A stretch of 64,000 nucleotides of DNA from Candidatus Pullichristensenella stercorigallinarum (GCA_018712945.1 DVFZ01000051.1:1-64000); one strand, 5' to 3'. Numbered from the stretch's first letter, positions 44,329 through 54,077 are shown. Notes: generated by a model not told the origin, from the sequence alone. Made by a program: numbers and translations.

Positions 44329-45240
44329 ATGCTCTGCTACGCGGCAAAGAGGATTTTTCTGGCGATCGCAACGGTATTGATCGTGGCGGCGATCGTCTTT
44401 TTTGCCATGCATTGCATCCCCGGCGGCCCCTTTGACAGCGAAAAAGCTACCGACCCCGCCGCGAAGGCGGCGCTTCAAAGCCGCTTCCATTTGGATAAGA
44501 GCGTGCCGGAGCAGTTTGTGCTGTACCTGGGCGGCGCGCTGCGGGGCGATTGGGGCATATCGCTCAAGACGGGGCGCGAAGTTTCGGATATGGTGTTCGG
44601 GGCGCTGGGCGTTTCGGCGCGGCTGGGCGCGGTGAGCATGCTGGGCGCGGCGCTTTTGGGGCTGGCGCTGGGCTGCGCTTCCGCGGTGTGGCATAGCCGT
44701 GCCGCCGACCGGCTGATTCTGCTGATGACTACGCTGTTTGTGGCGGTGCCCAGCTTCTTGTTGGCGACGCTGCTTTTGCTGGTATTCTGTCTGAAGCTGG
44801 GATGGTTCGGGGTGTGGTCGGCGAGCGGCACGGGCTATGTTTTGCCCGTCATTTCCCTGATGATGTATCCCATGGCATATATTACGCGGTTGACGCGTTC
44901 CTCCATGCTGGAGGCGCTTCATCAGGACTACGTGCGCGCCGCGCGCGTGCGGGGCGTGCGCGAGGGCGCGGTGGTGGCCCGGCACGCCCTGAAAAATGCC
45001 GTGACGCCGGTAATTGCCTACCTCGGCCCCATGACCGCCTATACGCTTACCGGCTCGATGGTGGTGGAAAATGTGTTTACCATCGGCGGGCTGGGCAGCC
45101 GCTTTGTGGAAAGCATTGCCAACCGCGATTATCCGGTCGTCATGGCGGCGACCATCGTGCTGGCGGCGCTGATTGCGCTATCGGCGCTTTTGAGCGACCT
45201 TCTGTGCCGGGCCATCGACCCGCGCATTGATTTTGCGTAG
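44329..45240 (+). CDS. oppB: peptide/nickel ABC transporter permease (OppB-type)
   Basis: IPGGPFDSEKATDPAAKAALQSRFHLDKSVPEQF; EALHQDYVRAARVRGVREGAVVARHALKNA. Confidence 0.9.
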   Translation: MLCYAAKRIFLAIATVLIVAAIVFFAMHCIPGGPFDSEKATDPAAKAALQSRFHLDKSVPEQFVLYLGGALRGDWGISLKTGREVSDMVFGALGVSARLGAVSMLGAALLGLALGCASAVWHSRAADRLILLMTTLFVAVPSFLLATLLLLVFCLKLGWFGVWSASGTGYVLPVISLMMYPMAYITRLTRSSMLEALHQDYVRAARVRGVREGAVVARHALKNAVTPVIAYLGPMTAYTLTGSMVVENVFTIGGLGSRFVESIANRDYPVVMAATIVLAALIALSALLSDLLCRAIDPRIDFA

Positions 45241-45244
45241 GGGG

Positions 45245-46255
45245 ATGGCGATGGAAAGGCGAGAAAAATTGCCCCGCAAGCGCCCCCTGAGCCTGCAGAT
45301 CGACCTTACCCGCTTTGCGGACAGGCGGCGGCGCAAAAGCCCGCTGGCGGCGGTGGGCTTGGCGGTGCTTGTTTTGCTGGTGGCGGCCATCATTCTGACG
45401 CCGCTGGTAGTGCCTTACGGCTATGCGCAGATCATCACCGTGGATGGCGTGCGCGACCGCGGCGCGCGCAACCTCGGCCCGTTCCAGTATTCAGAAATGG
45501 AACAGGAGGCCATTGCCCGGGGCGAGTCCATCTTTCCCCACATCTTCGGCACGGACGAACTGTGCCGGGATTACTTCGTGCGCGTGATGTACGGGGCGCG
45601 CGTGTCGCTCCTCACCGGGCTGTTTGCCACGTTGATTGTGCTGGTGATTGGGCTTTTCTACGGCGCGGTATCCGGCTATGCGGGCGGAAAGGTTGATCTT
45701 GTGATGATGCGCGTGGTGGACGTGATCTACGCCCTGCCGGACACGCTGATGGTGATCCTGTTTTCTGTGGTGCTGGATCAGACGCTGGGCGCGGCGCTGG
45801 AGGGCACGATTTTGGCAAACGTGGGCGCCAACCTGCTTTCGATGTTCCTGGTGTTCGGCGCGCTTTACTGGGTGGGCATGGCGCGGCTGGTGCGCGCGCA
45901 GGTGCTCTCCGTCAGGAGCAGCGAATACGTGCTGGCCGCGCGGGCGCTGGGCGCGAAGCCATGGCGCATCCTGCGGCGGCATATACTGCCCGCCTGCATG
46001 CCGGTGGTGGTGGTCGCCGCCGCCATGCAGATTCCCTCGGCTATCTTTACCGAGAGCTTTTTAAGTTTTATCGGCCTGGGCGTGCAATCGCCCATGCCCA
46101 GCCTCGGTTCGCTGGCCAACGCCGCGCGGGGCGCGCTGGACAGCTACCCGCACAAGCTGGTATTCCCGGCGGCGGTGATTTGCCTGATCGTGCTGTGCTT
46201 CAACCTCATTGCCGATGGCCTGCGCGACGCGCTCGACCCCAGGCTGAGGAGGTGA
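45245..46255 (+). CDS. oppC: peptide ABC transporter permease (OppC-type)
   Basis: HIFGTDELCRDYFVRVMYGARVSLLTGL; SEYVLAARALGAKPWRILRRHILPACMPVVVV. Confidence 0.9.
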   Translation: MAMERREKLPRKRPLSLQIDLTRFADRRRRKSPLAAVGLAVLVLLVAAIILTPLVVPYGYAQIITVDGVRDRGARNLGPFQYSEMEQEAIARGESIFPHIFGTDELCRDYFVRVMYGARVSLLTGLFATLIVLVIGLFYGAVSGYAGGKVDLVMMRVVDVIYALPDTLMVILFSVVLDQTLGAALEGTILANVGANLLSMFLVFGALYWVGMARLVRAQVLSVRSSEYVLAARALGAKPWRILRRHILPACMPVVVVAAAMQIPSAIFTESFLSFIGLGVQSPMPSLGSLANAARGALDSYPHKLVFPAAVICLIVLCFNLIADGLRDALDPRLRR

Positions 46256-46259
46256 GAGC

Positions 46260-47249
46260 ATGGCGGCGCTTTTACAGGTAAACGGCCTGCGCGTGGCCTA
46301 TCCCGCCGGCGCGGGCGAAGTGCGCGCCGTGGACGGCGTGTCCTTTCAGATGGAGCGCGGCAGCGTGTTGGGCGTGGTGGGCGAATCCGGCTGCGGCAAA
46401 TCGACGCTGGCCTGCGCCATCGCGCGCATATTGCCCGAACCCGGGCATGTCGTGGGCGGCGAGGTACTGCTGGATGGCGTGGATGTACTGCGCTGTCCCG
46501 CCGGAGAACTGCGCCGCTTGCGCCGGGAAAAAATGGCCATGATTTTTCAGGACCCGGCCGCGGCCCTCAACCCCGTGATGCGCGTGGGCGCGCAGCTTTC
46601 TGAAAACCTGCGCCTGCGCGCGCGCCTGAGCCATGCCGAAGTCCGGCAGCGCGCCCTGCGCCTTTTGCGCGCGGCGGGGCTTCACGAACCGGAGCGTTGC
46701 CTGCGCCAGTATCCGCACGAGCTGTCCGGCGGCATGCGCCAGCGGGTGATGATTGCCCTGGCGCTGTGCGGCGAGCCGGAACTGCTCATTGCCGACGAGC
46801 CGACCTCGGCGCTGGACGTGACCATACAGGCGCAGATTCTCGGCCTTTTGCGCGACCTGCGCGCGCGGCGCCACATGGCCATGCTGTTGGTGACGCACGA
46901 TTTGGGCGTGGCCGCGGAGCTGTGCGATGAAATCCTGGTTTTGTATGCGGGGCGCGTGTGCGAGCGTGGCGGCGTGGAGGATATCTTTTACCACCCCGCC
47001 CACGAATACACCCGCGCGCTCCTGGGCTGTCTGCCCTCGTTGGAGGGCGGACGCGGACATCTTGCCGCCATTCCCGGCGCGCCGTCCCGTCCGGGTGCGC
47101 AGATCAAGGGCTGCCCGTTCGCGCCGCGCTGCGCGCGGGCCATGCCGGTATGCCGCGCGCAACAGCCCGAGGAAATTGAAATCAGCGCCGGGCATCTTGC
47201 CGCCTGCTGGCGGAATGTTCCCGGGCAGGGGGACGGTGGCCGGCCATGA
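46260..47249 (+). CDS. oppD: peptide ABC transporter ATP-binding protein (OppD-type)
   Basis: VVGESGCGKSTLACAIARIL; YPHELSGGMRQRVMIALAL; LLIADEPTSALDVTIQAQ. Confidence 0.93.
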   Translation: MAALLQVNGLRVAYPAGAGEVRAVDGVSFQMERGSVLGVVGESGCGKSTLACAIARILPEPGHVVGGEVLLDGVDVLRCPAGELRRLRREKMAMIFQDPAAALNPVMRVGAQLSENLRLRARLSHAEVRQRALRLLRAAGLHEPERCLRQYPHELSGGMRQRVMIALALCGEPELLIADEPTSALDVTIQAQILGLLRDLRARRHMAMLLVTHDLGVAAELCDEILVLYAGRVCERGGVEDIFYHPAHEYTRALLGCLPSLEGGRGHLAAIPGAPSRPGAQIKGCPFAPRCARAMPVCRAQQPEEIEISAGHLAACWRNVPGQGDGGRP

Positions 47250-48199
47250 GCGCGCATCTTCTGGAAGTGCGGGGGCTTACAAAGGTTTACCGCGTGCGCG
47301 GGCGGCGCGAACCTTTGCGCGCCGTGGATGGCGTGAGCCTCTATGTGGACGCGGGCGAAACGCTGGGGCTGGTGGGTGAATCCGGCTGCGGCAAGAGCAC
47401 GCTGGGGCGCGCCATCCTGCGTTTGGATGCGCCTACGGCCGGCGAGGTGTATTTCGACGGCAAGCGCGTGGACGCGGATAGCATACACGCCCTGCGGCGC
47501 GGGATGCAGATGGTGTTTCAGAACCCCTTTACCGCTTTGGACCCGCGCATGACCATCGGCGGGAGCATCGCCGAAGGGCTGGAAATCCACCGCATCGGCA
47601 AAAACCGCGCCGCGCGCCGCGCGCGCGTGGCGGAGCTGATGGAAATGGCGGGGCTGGACGCGGGGTTGGCCAGCCGCTATCCGCACGAACTTTCCGGCGG
47701 ACAGCGCCAGCGCGCCGGCATTGCCCGGGCACTGGCGGTAGAGCCGCGCTTTTTGATCTGCGATGAGCCGGTGAGCGCGTTGGACGTATCGGCGCAGGCC
47801 CAAATCCTCAATACGCTGCTCGACTTGCAGGAACGCTTGGGGCTGGCCTGCCTGTTCATCGCCCACGACCTGGCGGCCGTCCGGCAGGTGAGCCACCGCA
47901 TCGCGGTGATGTACCTGGGCCGCATCGTGGAGAGCGGGCCGGCGGACGATATCGTCCATGCCCCGCGGCATCCCTACACGCGCGCGCTGCTGGATGCCGC
48001 GCCCGTTGCCGACCCTCAGGCGGCGAAGGCGCGCGCCCGGCGCGCTCCGGAGGGCGAGGCGGCTTTTGCGCCGGAAGGCTTTGCGGGCTGTCCGTTTTGC
48101 CCGCGCTGCCGCTTTGCCACGGAGCAATGCGCGCGCGAGCGCCCCACCCTTTGCGGCGCGGAGGGCGGCCGCCTCGTTGCCTGCCATCATCCGCTTTGA
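47246..48199 (+). CDS. oppF: peptide ABC transporter ATP-binding protein (OppF-type)
   Basis: LVGESGCGKSTLGRAILRL; YPHELSGGQRQRAGIARAL; LICDEPVSALDVSAQAQ. Confidence 0.93.
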   Translation: MSAHLLEVRGLTKVYRVRGRREPLRAVDGVSLYVDAGETLGLVGESGCGKSTLGRAILRLDAPTAGEVYFDGKRVDADSIHALRRGMQMVFQNPFTALDPRMTIGGSIAEGLEIHRIGKNRAARRARVAELMEMAGLDAGLASRYPHELSGGQRQRAGIARALAVEPRFLICDEPVSALDVSAQAQILNTLLDLQERLGLACLFIAHDLAAVRQVSHRIAVMYLGRIVESGPADDIVHAPRHPYTRALLDAAPVADPQAAKARARRAPEGEAAFAPEGFAGCPFCPRCRFATEQCARERPTLCGAEGGRLVACHHPL

Positions 48200-48272
48200 T
48201 CCCCAGCGACTGGATGACCATCGCTTTTATATACATCACGTATCAGAGTACGGATCTGAGGAGGGTATTCAT

Positions 48273-49961
48273 ATGAAAAGACTGCTTGCCATGCTCCTGG
48301 CTGCACTGTTGATCTGTGGCGCGGTGGCGCTGGCCGAGGAAAGTTCCGCCCCGGAATGGGAGGCGTATGACGCGCTGATCGCTTCCATCAAGGCGGAAAC
48401 CGACCCCATCCAGCGCGAGGCGCTGATGCACCAGGCCGAGGATATGCTCATGGAAACCGGCGCGGTCGTGCCGATTACCTACTATACCGACCCCTATATG
48501 ATGAAAACCGGCGTGGAGGGTTTTTACGACACCATCGAGGGCTTTAAGTATTTCATGTATACCACCTACGGGGACGCGGATACGCTGCGCATCAACCTGG
48601 CCAGCGAACCCGACCGCCTCGACCCGGCGCTGAACTACACGCTGGACGGCGCCTGCCTGGTGGTCAACAGCTTTGGCGGGCTCTACACCCACGCCGCCGA
48701 CGGCACGCTCCAGCCGGATTTTGCCACGGGCTACACCGTGTCTGACGACGGGCTGACCTATGTTTTCACGCTGCGCGAGGGACTTTTGTGGTCGGACGGC
48801 ACGCCTCTGACGGCGGCGGACTTCGTCTATTCCTGGAACCGCGCCGCGAATCCTGAAACCGGCGCGGCCTACGGCTATCTTTTCAGCGTCATCGCCGGCT
48901 ATGGCAGCGAGGAAGGGTTGGACATCTCCGCTTCGGACGATGGGCTGACCTTCACAGTAAACCTCAACGCCCCCTGCCCCTATATGCTCGACCTGGCGGC
49001 TTTCCCGGTGTTCTATCCCGTCCAGCAGGCCAGCGTGGAGGCGGCGGAAGGCTATCTGGACGCGGATGGCAACCTGCTCGATCCCGGGGCCTGGGCTACG
49101 GAAGCGGGTTTTGTCTCCTCGGGCGCGTATGTGCTGGAAAGCTGGACGCACGATGAATCCATGGTCTATGTGAAAAACCCGAATTACTGGAACGCGGAAA
49201 ACGTGACCATGGAGCGGCTGGAGCTCATGCTCTCGGCGGACGATTCGGTCATCTACGCCGCCTACAACGCCGGCGACCTGGATTTTATCGACACCATGCC
49301 CGCCGACGAAATGCCCGGCCTGTTGGAAAGCGGCAACCCTGAATTCTATGTTGGCGAAAACCTGGGCACCTACTTTCTGTGCTTCAATGTAAACAGCCCC
49401 ATGTTCGAGGGCATGACCAGCGAGCAGGCATCCAGCGTGCGCCGCGCCATTTCCATGCTGATCGACCGCAGCTGGATTTCCGAAACCGTGCGCCTGACGG
49501 AGCCGCCGGCCAATACCTTTGTGCCCGCCGCCATGAGCGATGGAAACGGCGGCGCCTTCCGCCAGAACGACGATGCCTATACCTATCTCAACGCCGGGGA
49601 TGTGGGCTATATGTCCCTCACCGCCGATGTCGAAGGCGCGGTGGCCCTGCTTGAGGAGGCCGGTTTCCAGTTTGACGAAAACGGCATGCTTTCCGCGCAA
49701 ACGCCCATCTCCTTTGAATACCTGGTCAATCCGGGCACGCAACACGAAGGCGTGGCGCAGCTGATTCAGGAGGATCTGGCCGTGATTGGCATTGAAATGA
49801 CCATCCGCACCGTGGAGTGGAATGTGCTCGGCGGCGAGATGATGGCGGGCAATTTCGATGTAGGCCGCCTGGGCATGAACGCCGACTTCAACGACCCGAT
49901 CTGCTTCCTGGAAATGTTTATATCCACTTCCGGCAACAACTACTGCCGGCTCGGCATGTAA
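48273..49961 (+). CDS. oppA: peptide ABC transporter substrate-binding protein (SBP_bac_5), apparently circularly permuted
   Basis: Signal peptide then YDALIASIKAETDPIQREALMHQAEDMLMETGAVVPITYYTDPYMMKTGVEGFY (normally C-terminal), then LRINLASEPDRLDPALNYTLDGACL (normal N-term); ends at NDPICFLEMFISTSGNNYCRLGM. Confidence 0.88.
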   Translation: MKRLLAMLLAALLICGAVALAEESSAPEWEAYDALIASIKAETDPIQREALMHQAEDMLMETGAVVPITYYTDPYMMKTGVEGFYDTIEGFKYFMYTTYGDADTLRINLASEPDRLDPALNYTLDGACLVVNSFGGLYTHAADGTLQPDFATGYTVSDDGLTYVFTLREGLLWSDGTPLTAADFVYSWNRAANPETGAAYGYLFSVIAGYGSEEGLDISASDDGLTFTVNLNAPCPYMLDLAAFPVFYPVQQASVEAAEGYLDADGNLLDPGAWATEAGFVSSGAYVLESWTHDESMVYVKNPNYWNAENVTMERLELMLSADDSVIYAAYNAGDLDFIDTMPADEMPGLLESGNPEFYVGENLGTYFLCFNVNSPMFEGMTSEQASSVRRAISMLIDRSWISETVRLTEPPANTFVPAAMSDGNGGAFRQNDDAYTYLNAGDVGYMSLTADVEGAVALLEEAGFQFDENGMLSAQTPISFEYLVNPGTQHEGVAQLIQEDLAVIGIEMTIRTVEWNVLGGEMMAGNFDVGRLGMNADFNDPICFLEMFISTSGNNYCRLGM

Positions 49962-49971
49962 GCGCGAAAAT

Positions 49972-50054
49972 CCCCCGTCCGCGAGGACGGGGGATTGCTT
50001 AGTTCATCCCCACGCGCGTGGGGCAGATCCTTCCCCCGTCCTTATAAACGGGGG
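49972..50054. terminator. cluster of three hairpins between convergent genes
   Basis: CCCCCGTCC-GCGA-GGACGGGGG (49972-49993); CCCCACGCGCGTGGGG (50008-50023); CCCCCGTCCTTATAAACGGGGG (50033-50054). Confidence 0.75.
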
Positions 50055-50060
50055 ATCGCT

Positions 50061-51068
50061 TTATTTATACACCAAATGCCGGCGCCGCTCGCGGAAGCGT
50101 ATGCGCTCATACACAAGGGCCAAATCAGGACAGACGCACAGCAGGACGGCGTAAGCCTTGCGGCGCGTGGGCAGCCAGAAGGGATGCTTCGTGCGCAGAA
50201 GGTCGGGCAGGCGCTCGCGCAGTTCGCGGATGTGGCGCTTCCAGGAGGGATGGGTGCGGAAGTGCGGGCAATCGAGGATGGCGTTCAGGCAGACGATGCG
50301 GATGTGGTAGGTGCGCGCCTTGGCCGCCTCCAGCGATTCGGGATACTTCTTGCGCGCCATGCGCACGATCTCCTCGTGCGCGGCCACGCGGTCATCCACC
50401 ATGCTGTCGCCGCGGGTATGCATGATGCTGCCGGGGCGCTGGCGGTAAAAGTACAGCCTTTCTCCGGTGACCAGCGCCGTCTGCGCGCGGGAGATGATGG
50501 TGGGGATGGTAAAGGCGTCCTCGCATTTTACGCCCACCGGGAAGCGCAGGCCCTCAAACAGGGTGCGGCGGAACAGCTTGTCGCAGACAATTTCGGTCAT
50601 GCCCCGGTCGCGGTTGGCCAGCGCTGAAAACAGCGTGCGGTTGTCCGCGATGCGGAAGGGCGGGAAGGCGGGCGGCAGCGCCGCGCCTTCGTCCGAATAG
50701 ACCTCCTGAAGCTGGAAAATGACGATATCTGCGCCGCTTTCCAGCGCCTTGCCGCGCAAAAAGGCGCAGGCGTCCGGGCGCAGGAAGTCGTCGCTGTCCA
50801 GAAAGAGGAAGTAATCGCCCGTGGCCGCGTCCATGCCGGCGTTGCGCGCGTCGGACAGGCCGCCGTTTGCCTTGTGGATTACGCGCGCGTTGGTGTGGCG
50901 GGCGGCGAATTCGTCGCAGATGCGGCCGCAGCCGTCCGGCGAGCCGTCATCCACCAGCAACACTTCCAGTTCGGCAAAGATGGTCTGCTCCTCCAGCGAG
51001 CGCAGGCAACGCGGCAGGAATTCCTCCACCTTGTATACCGGTACGATGACGCTGATTTTCGCGTCCAT
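50061..51068 (-). CDS. family 2 glycosyltransferase
   Basis: ISVIVPVYKVEEFLPRCLRSLEEQT; LLVDDGSPDGCGRICDEFA; FLDSDDFLRPDA. Confidence 0.92.
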   Translation of the reverse strand: MDAKISVIVPVYKVEEFLPRCLRSLEEQTIFAELEVLLVDDGSPDGCGRICDEFAARHTNARVIHKANGGLSDARNAGMDAATGDYFLFLDSDDFLRPDACAFLRGKALESGADIVIFQLQEVYSDEGAALPPAFPPFRIADNRTLFSALANRDRGMTEIVCDKLFRRTLFEGLRFPVGVKCEDAFTIPTIISRAQTALVTGERLYFYRQRPGSIMHTRGDSMVDDRVAAHEEIVRMARKKYPESLEAAKARTYHIRIVCLNAILDCPHFRTHPSWKRHIRELRERLPDLLRTKHPFWLPTRRKAYAVLLCVCPDLALVYERIRFRERRRHLVYK

Positions 51069-51069
51069 A

Positions 51070-52104
51070 TCAGCCTTTCCTCCTTCGCTTTTCCACGCGC
51101 CGCCGGTGCAAAAGGCGCGCCGCGCCCGGGCAGGCGCACAGAACCAACGCATAGGCCTTGCGCGAAGGCGGCAGCCAGACGCGCTCGCGGTTTTTCATCA
51201 GCGCGCCAAGGTTGCGCCTGAGCGCCCCCAGGTGGCGGCGGAAACAGGCGGCGTCGCCCATGTCCGGGCAATCCATCAGATCGTTGAGGATAAAAATGCG
51301 CATAAACAGCGTGCGCGCCTGTGCCACCGCCGCCAGTTCCGGCCAGGTTTCGCATGTCAGGCGCTCCACCTCCTCATGGGCGCGGATGCGCTCGTCCAGC
51401 AGTTTCGGGCGCAGCGTGTGCATGCTGCTCGCGCTGTGTACGCGGTAGAAGTACAAGGCCGGCCCCGGGATCACCGCCCGGCGGACGTTTCGCAACACGC
51501 GAAAGAGGAACACTGCGTCCTCGCCAATGCGTATGTCCTCGGGAAAGCGCGCCGTGCCGATGGCGTCGCGGCGGTAGATTTTAGGCGCGTTTTCCAAAAT
51601 GCCGTTGCGGTGCGTAAGCAGGGCGCGATGCACCTCCGGTCCTTCCAGCAGCAGCGTTTCCGGGCTGCTTGCGGGATGCGCCTCCTCGTCGCCGCGCACT
51701 TCGGCCATGCGGAAAAACACGGCCTGCGCGCCTGCGCGCAGGTGGGAAAGGGCGGTTTCCATGGCGTCACGGCGCAAAAAGTCGTCGCCGTCCACAAAGG
51801 CCACGTATTCGCCCGAGGCCGCCTCGATGCCGGCGTTGCGCGCCCGGGACACGCCGCCGTTTTGCCGGTGGAGGACGCGCGTGTTTTCGTGCGCGCGGGC
51901 GAATTCGTCGCAGATGCGCCCGCTTGCGTCGGTGGAACCGTCGTCCACCAGCACGATTTCCAGATGTTTTGCCGCCGTCTGCTCCGCGAGCGAGCGCAGG
52001 CAGCGCGGCAGGTATTTTTCCACATTGTAAACGGGCACGACCACGCTGACCACGCCCGCCCTGGCGGGGCTTTCCCGCCGGGATTTTGTATTCTCAGCGC
52101 TCAT
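51070..52104 (-). CDS. family 2 glycosyltransferase
   Basis: VVPVYNVEKYLPRCLRSLAEQT; VDDGSTDASGRICDEFA; FVDGDDFLRRDAM. Confidence 0.92.
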   Translation of the reverse strand: MSAENTKSRRESPARAGVVSVVVPVYNVEKYLPRCLRSLAEQTAAKHLEIVLVDDGSTDASGRICDEFARAHENTRVLHRQNGGVSRARNAGIEAASGEYVAFVDGDDFLRRDAMETALSHLRAGAQAVFFRMAEVRGDEEAHPASSPETLLLEGPEVHRALLTHRNGILENAPKIYRRDAIGTARFPEDIRIGEDAVFLFRVLRNVRRAVIPGPALYFYRVHSASSMHTLRPKLLDERIRAHEEVERLTCETWPELAAVAQARTLFMRIFILNDLMDCPDMGDAACFRRHLGALRRNLGALMKNRERVWLPPSRKAYALVLCACPGAARLLHRRRVEKRRRKG

Positions 52105-53092
52105 AACTCAAAATGCTGCGGTTTTTACGGCAGCGCGCGCGCACATAGGCAGCCACCAGGTCCGGGCACAAAAGCGCGGCCAGCGCGTATACGCGGCGCA
52201 TGAAGCGCACCTGCGGGCAGCGCAAAAACAGAAGCGAACCCAGCCGCTTGCGCAACAGGCGGTATTGGAACTTCCAACAGGGATGCTTGCGGAAGTGGTC
52301 GCACTCAAAGATGGCGTCCAGCGACCGCAGTTGGATGATGTTATAGCGCCCCCAGGCCAGGTTCAGGTATTGCGGGTACTTTTCCTGGGCCAACTCCACC
52401 AGTGGGTAGGTGGCCTCCAGCCATTGGTTCAGGCGGCTGTCGCGCGTGTGGGTGATGCTCATCGGCCGCATGCGGTAATAGTACAACACGTCCGGCAACA
52501 AAAGCAGCTTTTGCGCGCGGGAGACGACCATGGGCAACAGGTAGGCGTCCTCATAGATGCGCCCCTGCGGGTAGCGCAGGCCGTCGTAAAGCGCGCGGCG
52601 GTAAATCTTGTCCCAGCAGAAGTACTTGAAACGCTTGTCAAACAGGGCGCTGAAGGCCCCGGCATTGCCGTCAAAAAGCGCTTCCTCGCCGCCGGCTATT
52701 TTCATCACTGCCTCGTCGCCCCACACGCTGGCAAAGCCGAAGCACACCACATCTGCCCCTGTGCGCGCCGCGGCTCCGTAAGCGCGGGCGAAGCACTCTG
52801 GTTCCACGAAGTCGTCGCTGTCCACAAAGCCGATGAATTCGCCCGTGGCCGCGTCCAGCCCGGCGTTGCGCGCCGAGGATACGCCGCCGTTTTCCTTGTG
52901 GATGACGCGGGCGTTTTCGTGCCGCGCGGCAAACTCGTCGCAGATGCGGCCGCTTGCGTCGGTGGAGCCGTCGTCGACCAGTATGACCTCTATCTGGTCA
53001 AAGATCGTCTGCGCCTGGATGGATGCGAGGCAGCGCGGCAGGTATTGTTCGACGTTGTAGACAGGTACGATCAGGCTGATGTGCGCGTCCAT
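52094..53092 (-). CDS. family 2 glycosyltransferase
   Basis: ISLIVPVYNVEQYLPRCLASIQAQT; VDDGSTDASGRICDEFA; FVDSDDFVEPECF. Confidence 0.92.
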   Translation of the reverse strand: MDAHISLIVPVYNVEQYLPRCLASIQAQTIFDQIEVILVDDGSTDASGRICDEFAARHENARVIHKENGGVSSARNAGLDAATGEFIGFVDSDDFVEPECFARAYGAAARTGADVVCFGFASVWGDEAVMKIAGGEEALFDGNAGAFSALFDKRFKYFCWDKIYRRALYDGLRYPQGRIYEDAYLLPMVVSRAQKLLLLPDVLYYYRMRPMSITHTRDSRLNQWLEATYPLVELAQEKYPQYLNLAWGRYNIIQLRSLDAIFECDHFRKHPCWKFQYRLLRKRLGSLLFLRCPQVRFMRRVYALAALLCPDLVAAYVRARCRKNRSILSYER

Positions 53093-53105
53093 GGCAACGC
53101 CTCCT

Positions 53106-54077
53106 CTATCGTTTTATCGTACGCCGCTTGTACCACAGCTTCGCAAGCCATGGGCTGACGCACAAAAGCAGTGCGTGCGCCTTGATCTTTGGGGTCAGCA
53201 CTTCACGCTCGGGATTTTTCAGAAGCGCCACGATCTCTCTCCGGTGCGCCCGGAGCAGCTCGTGGTAATAGCTCGTATCCAACAGCTCGGGCACGACGAG
53301 CATGCCCAGCAACATGTGCCTGCGCGCGTTCATCCTGTCCGCCTGCGCCAGGGACAAAAGCTCCGGATACCTCTGTACGGTCAGGCGTTCCATCTCCGCA
53401 TAGACGGCAAAGCGCTGCTTTTCCGGATAGAACCGGCCCGGCATCCCTTTCGGCGGCTTGCGGGCGAAGTACAGCACCGGGGCGGGGACGGCCGCGCGGT
53501 GCAACCGCAACAGCACGTGGAACAAAAACAGCGAATCTTCGCCGATGCAGACGTCCTCAGAAAAGCGTTCTTCGCCAATGACGTCCGCGCGGTACACCTT
53601 GGGAATGCCCGTGCCGACGCCGTACGTGTGCAAAAAGAGGGCCCGGTACACATCCGCCCCCTCGAGCTCAAGCGGGGCAGGCGGCTCAGACGCGCGCACC
53701 TCCTCGTCGCCATACACATACGTCGTGCGAAAAAACACGCCCTCGGCGCCTTTGCGCAAAAAGTCCCGCGCTATCTCCATGGCGTCGCGGCGAATGAAGT
53801 CGTCGCTGTCGACAAAGCCGATGAACTCGCCCGTGGCTGCGTCCAGCCCGGCGTTGCGCGCCGAGGACGCGCCGCCGTTTTCCTTGTGGAGAACGCGGAC
53901 GTTTTCGTGCCGCGCGGCAAATTCGTCGCAGATTTCGCCGCTGCGGTCGGACGAGCCGTCGTTTACGAGTATGATCTCCAGACTGTCGAAAACCGTCTGC
54001 TCCTGCAAGGAGCGCAGGCAGCGCGGCAGATGCTTTTCCGCATTGTAGACAGGCACAATGATTGATATCTCCGCCAT
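53106..54077 (-). CDS. family 2 glycosyltransferase
   Basis: ISIIVPVYNAEKHLPRCLRSLQEQT; VNDGSSDRSGEICDEFA; FVDSDDFIRRDAM. Confidence 0.92.
   Translation of the reverse strand: MAEISIIVPVYNAEKHLPRCLRSLQEQTVFDSLEIILVNDGSSDRSGEICDEFAARHENVRVLHKENGGASSARNAGLDAATGEFIGFVDSDDFIRRDAMEIARDFLRKGAEGVFFRTTYVYGDEEVRASEPPAPLELEGADVYRALFLHTYGVGTGIPKVYRADVIGEERFSEDVCIGEDSLFLFHVLLRLHRAAVPAPVLYFARKPPKGMPGRFYPEKQRFAVYAEMERLTVQRYPELLSLAQADRMNARRHMLLGMLVVPELLDTSYYHELLRAHRREIVALLKNPEREVLTPKIKAHALLLCVSPWLAKLWYKRRTIKR

Noticed and set aside
50002-50030. CRISPR repeat (AGTTCATCCCCACGCGCGTGGGGCAGATCC)
   Set aside because: Only one unit, no spacers, no cas genes in the window; kept only as a note on the hairpin cluster.
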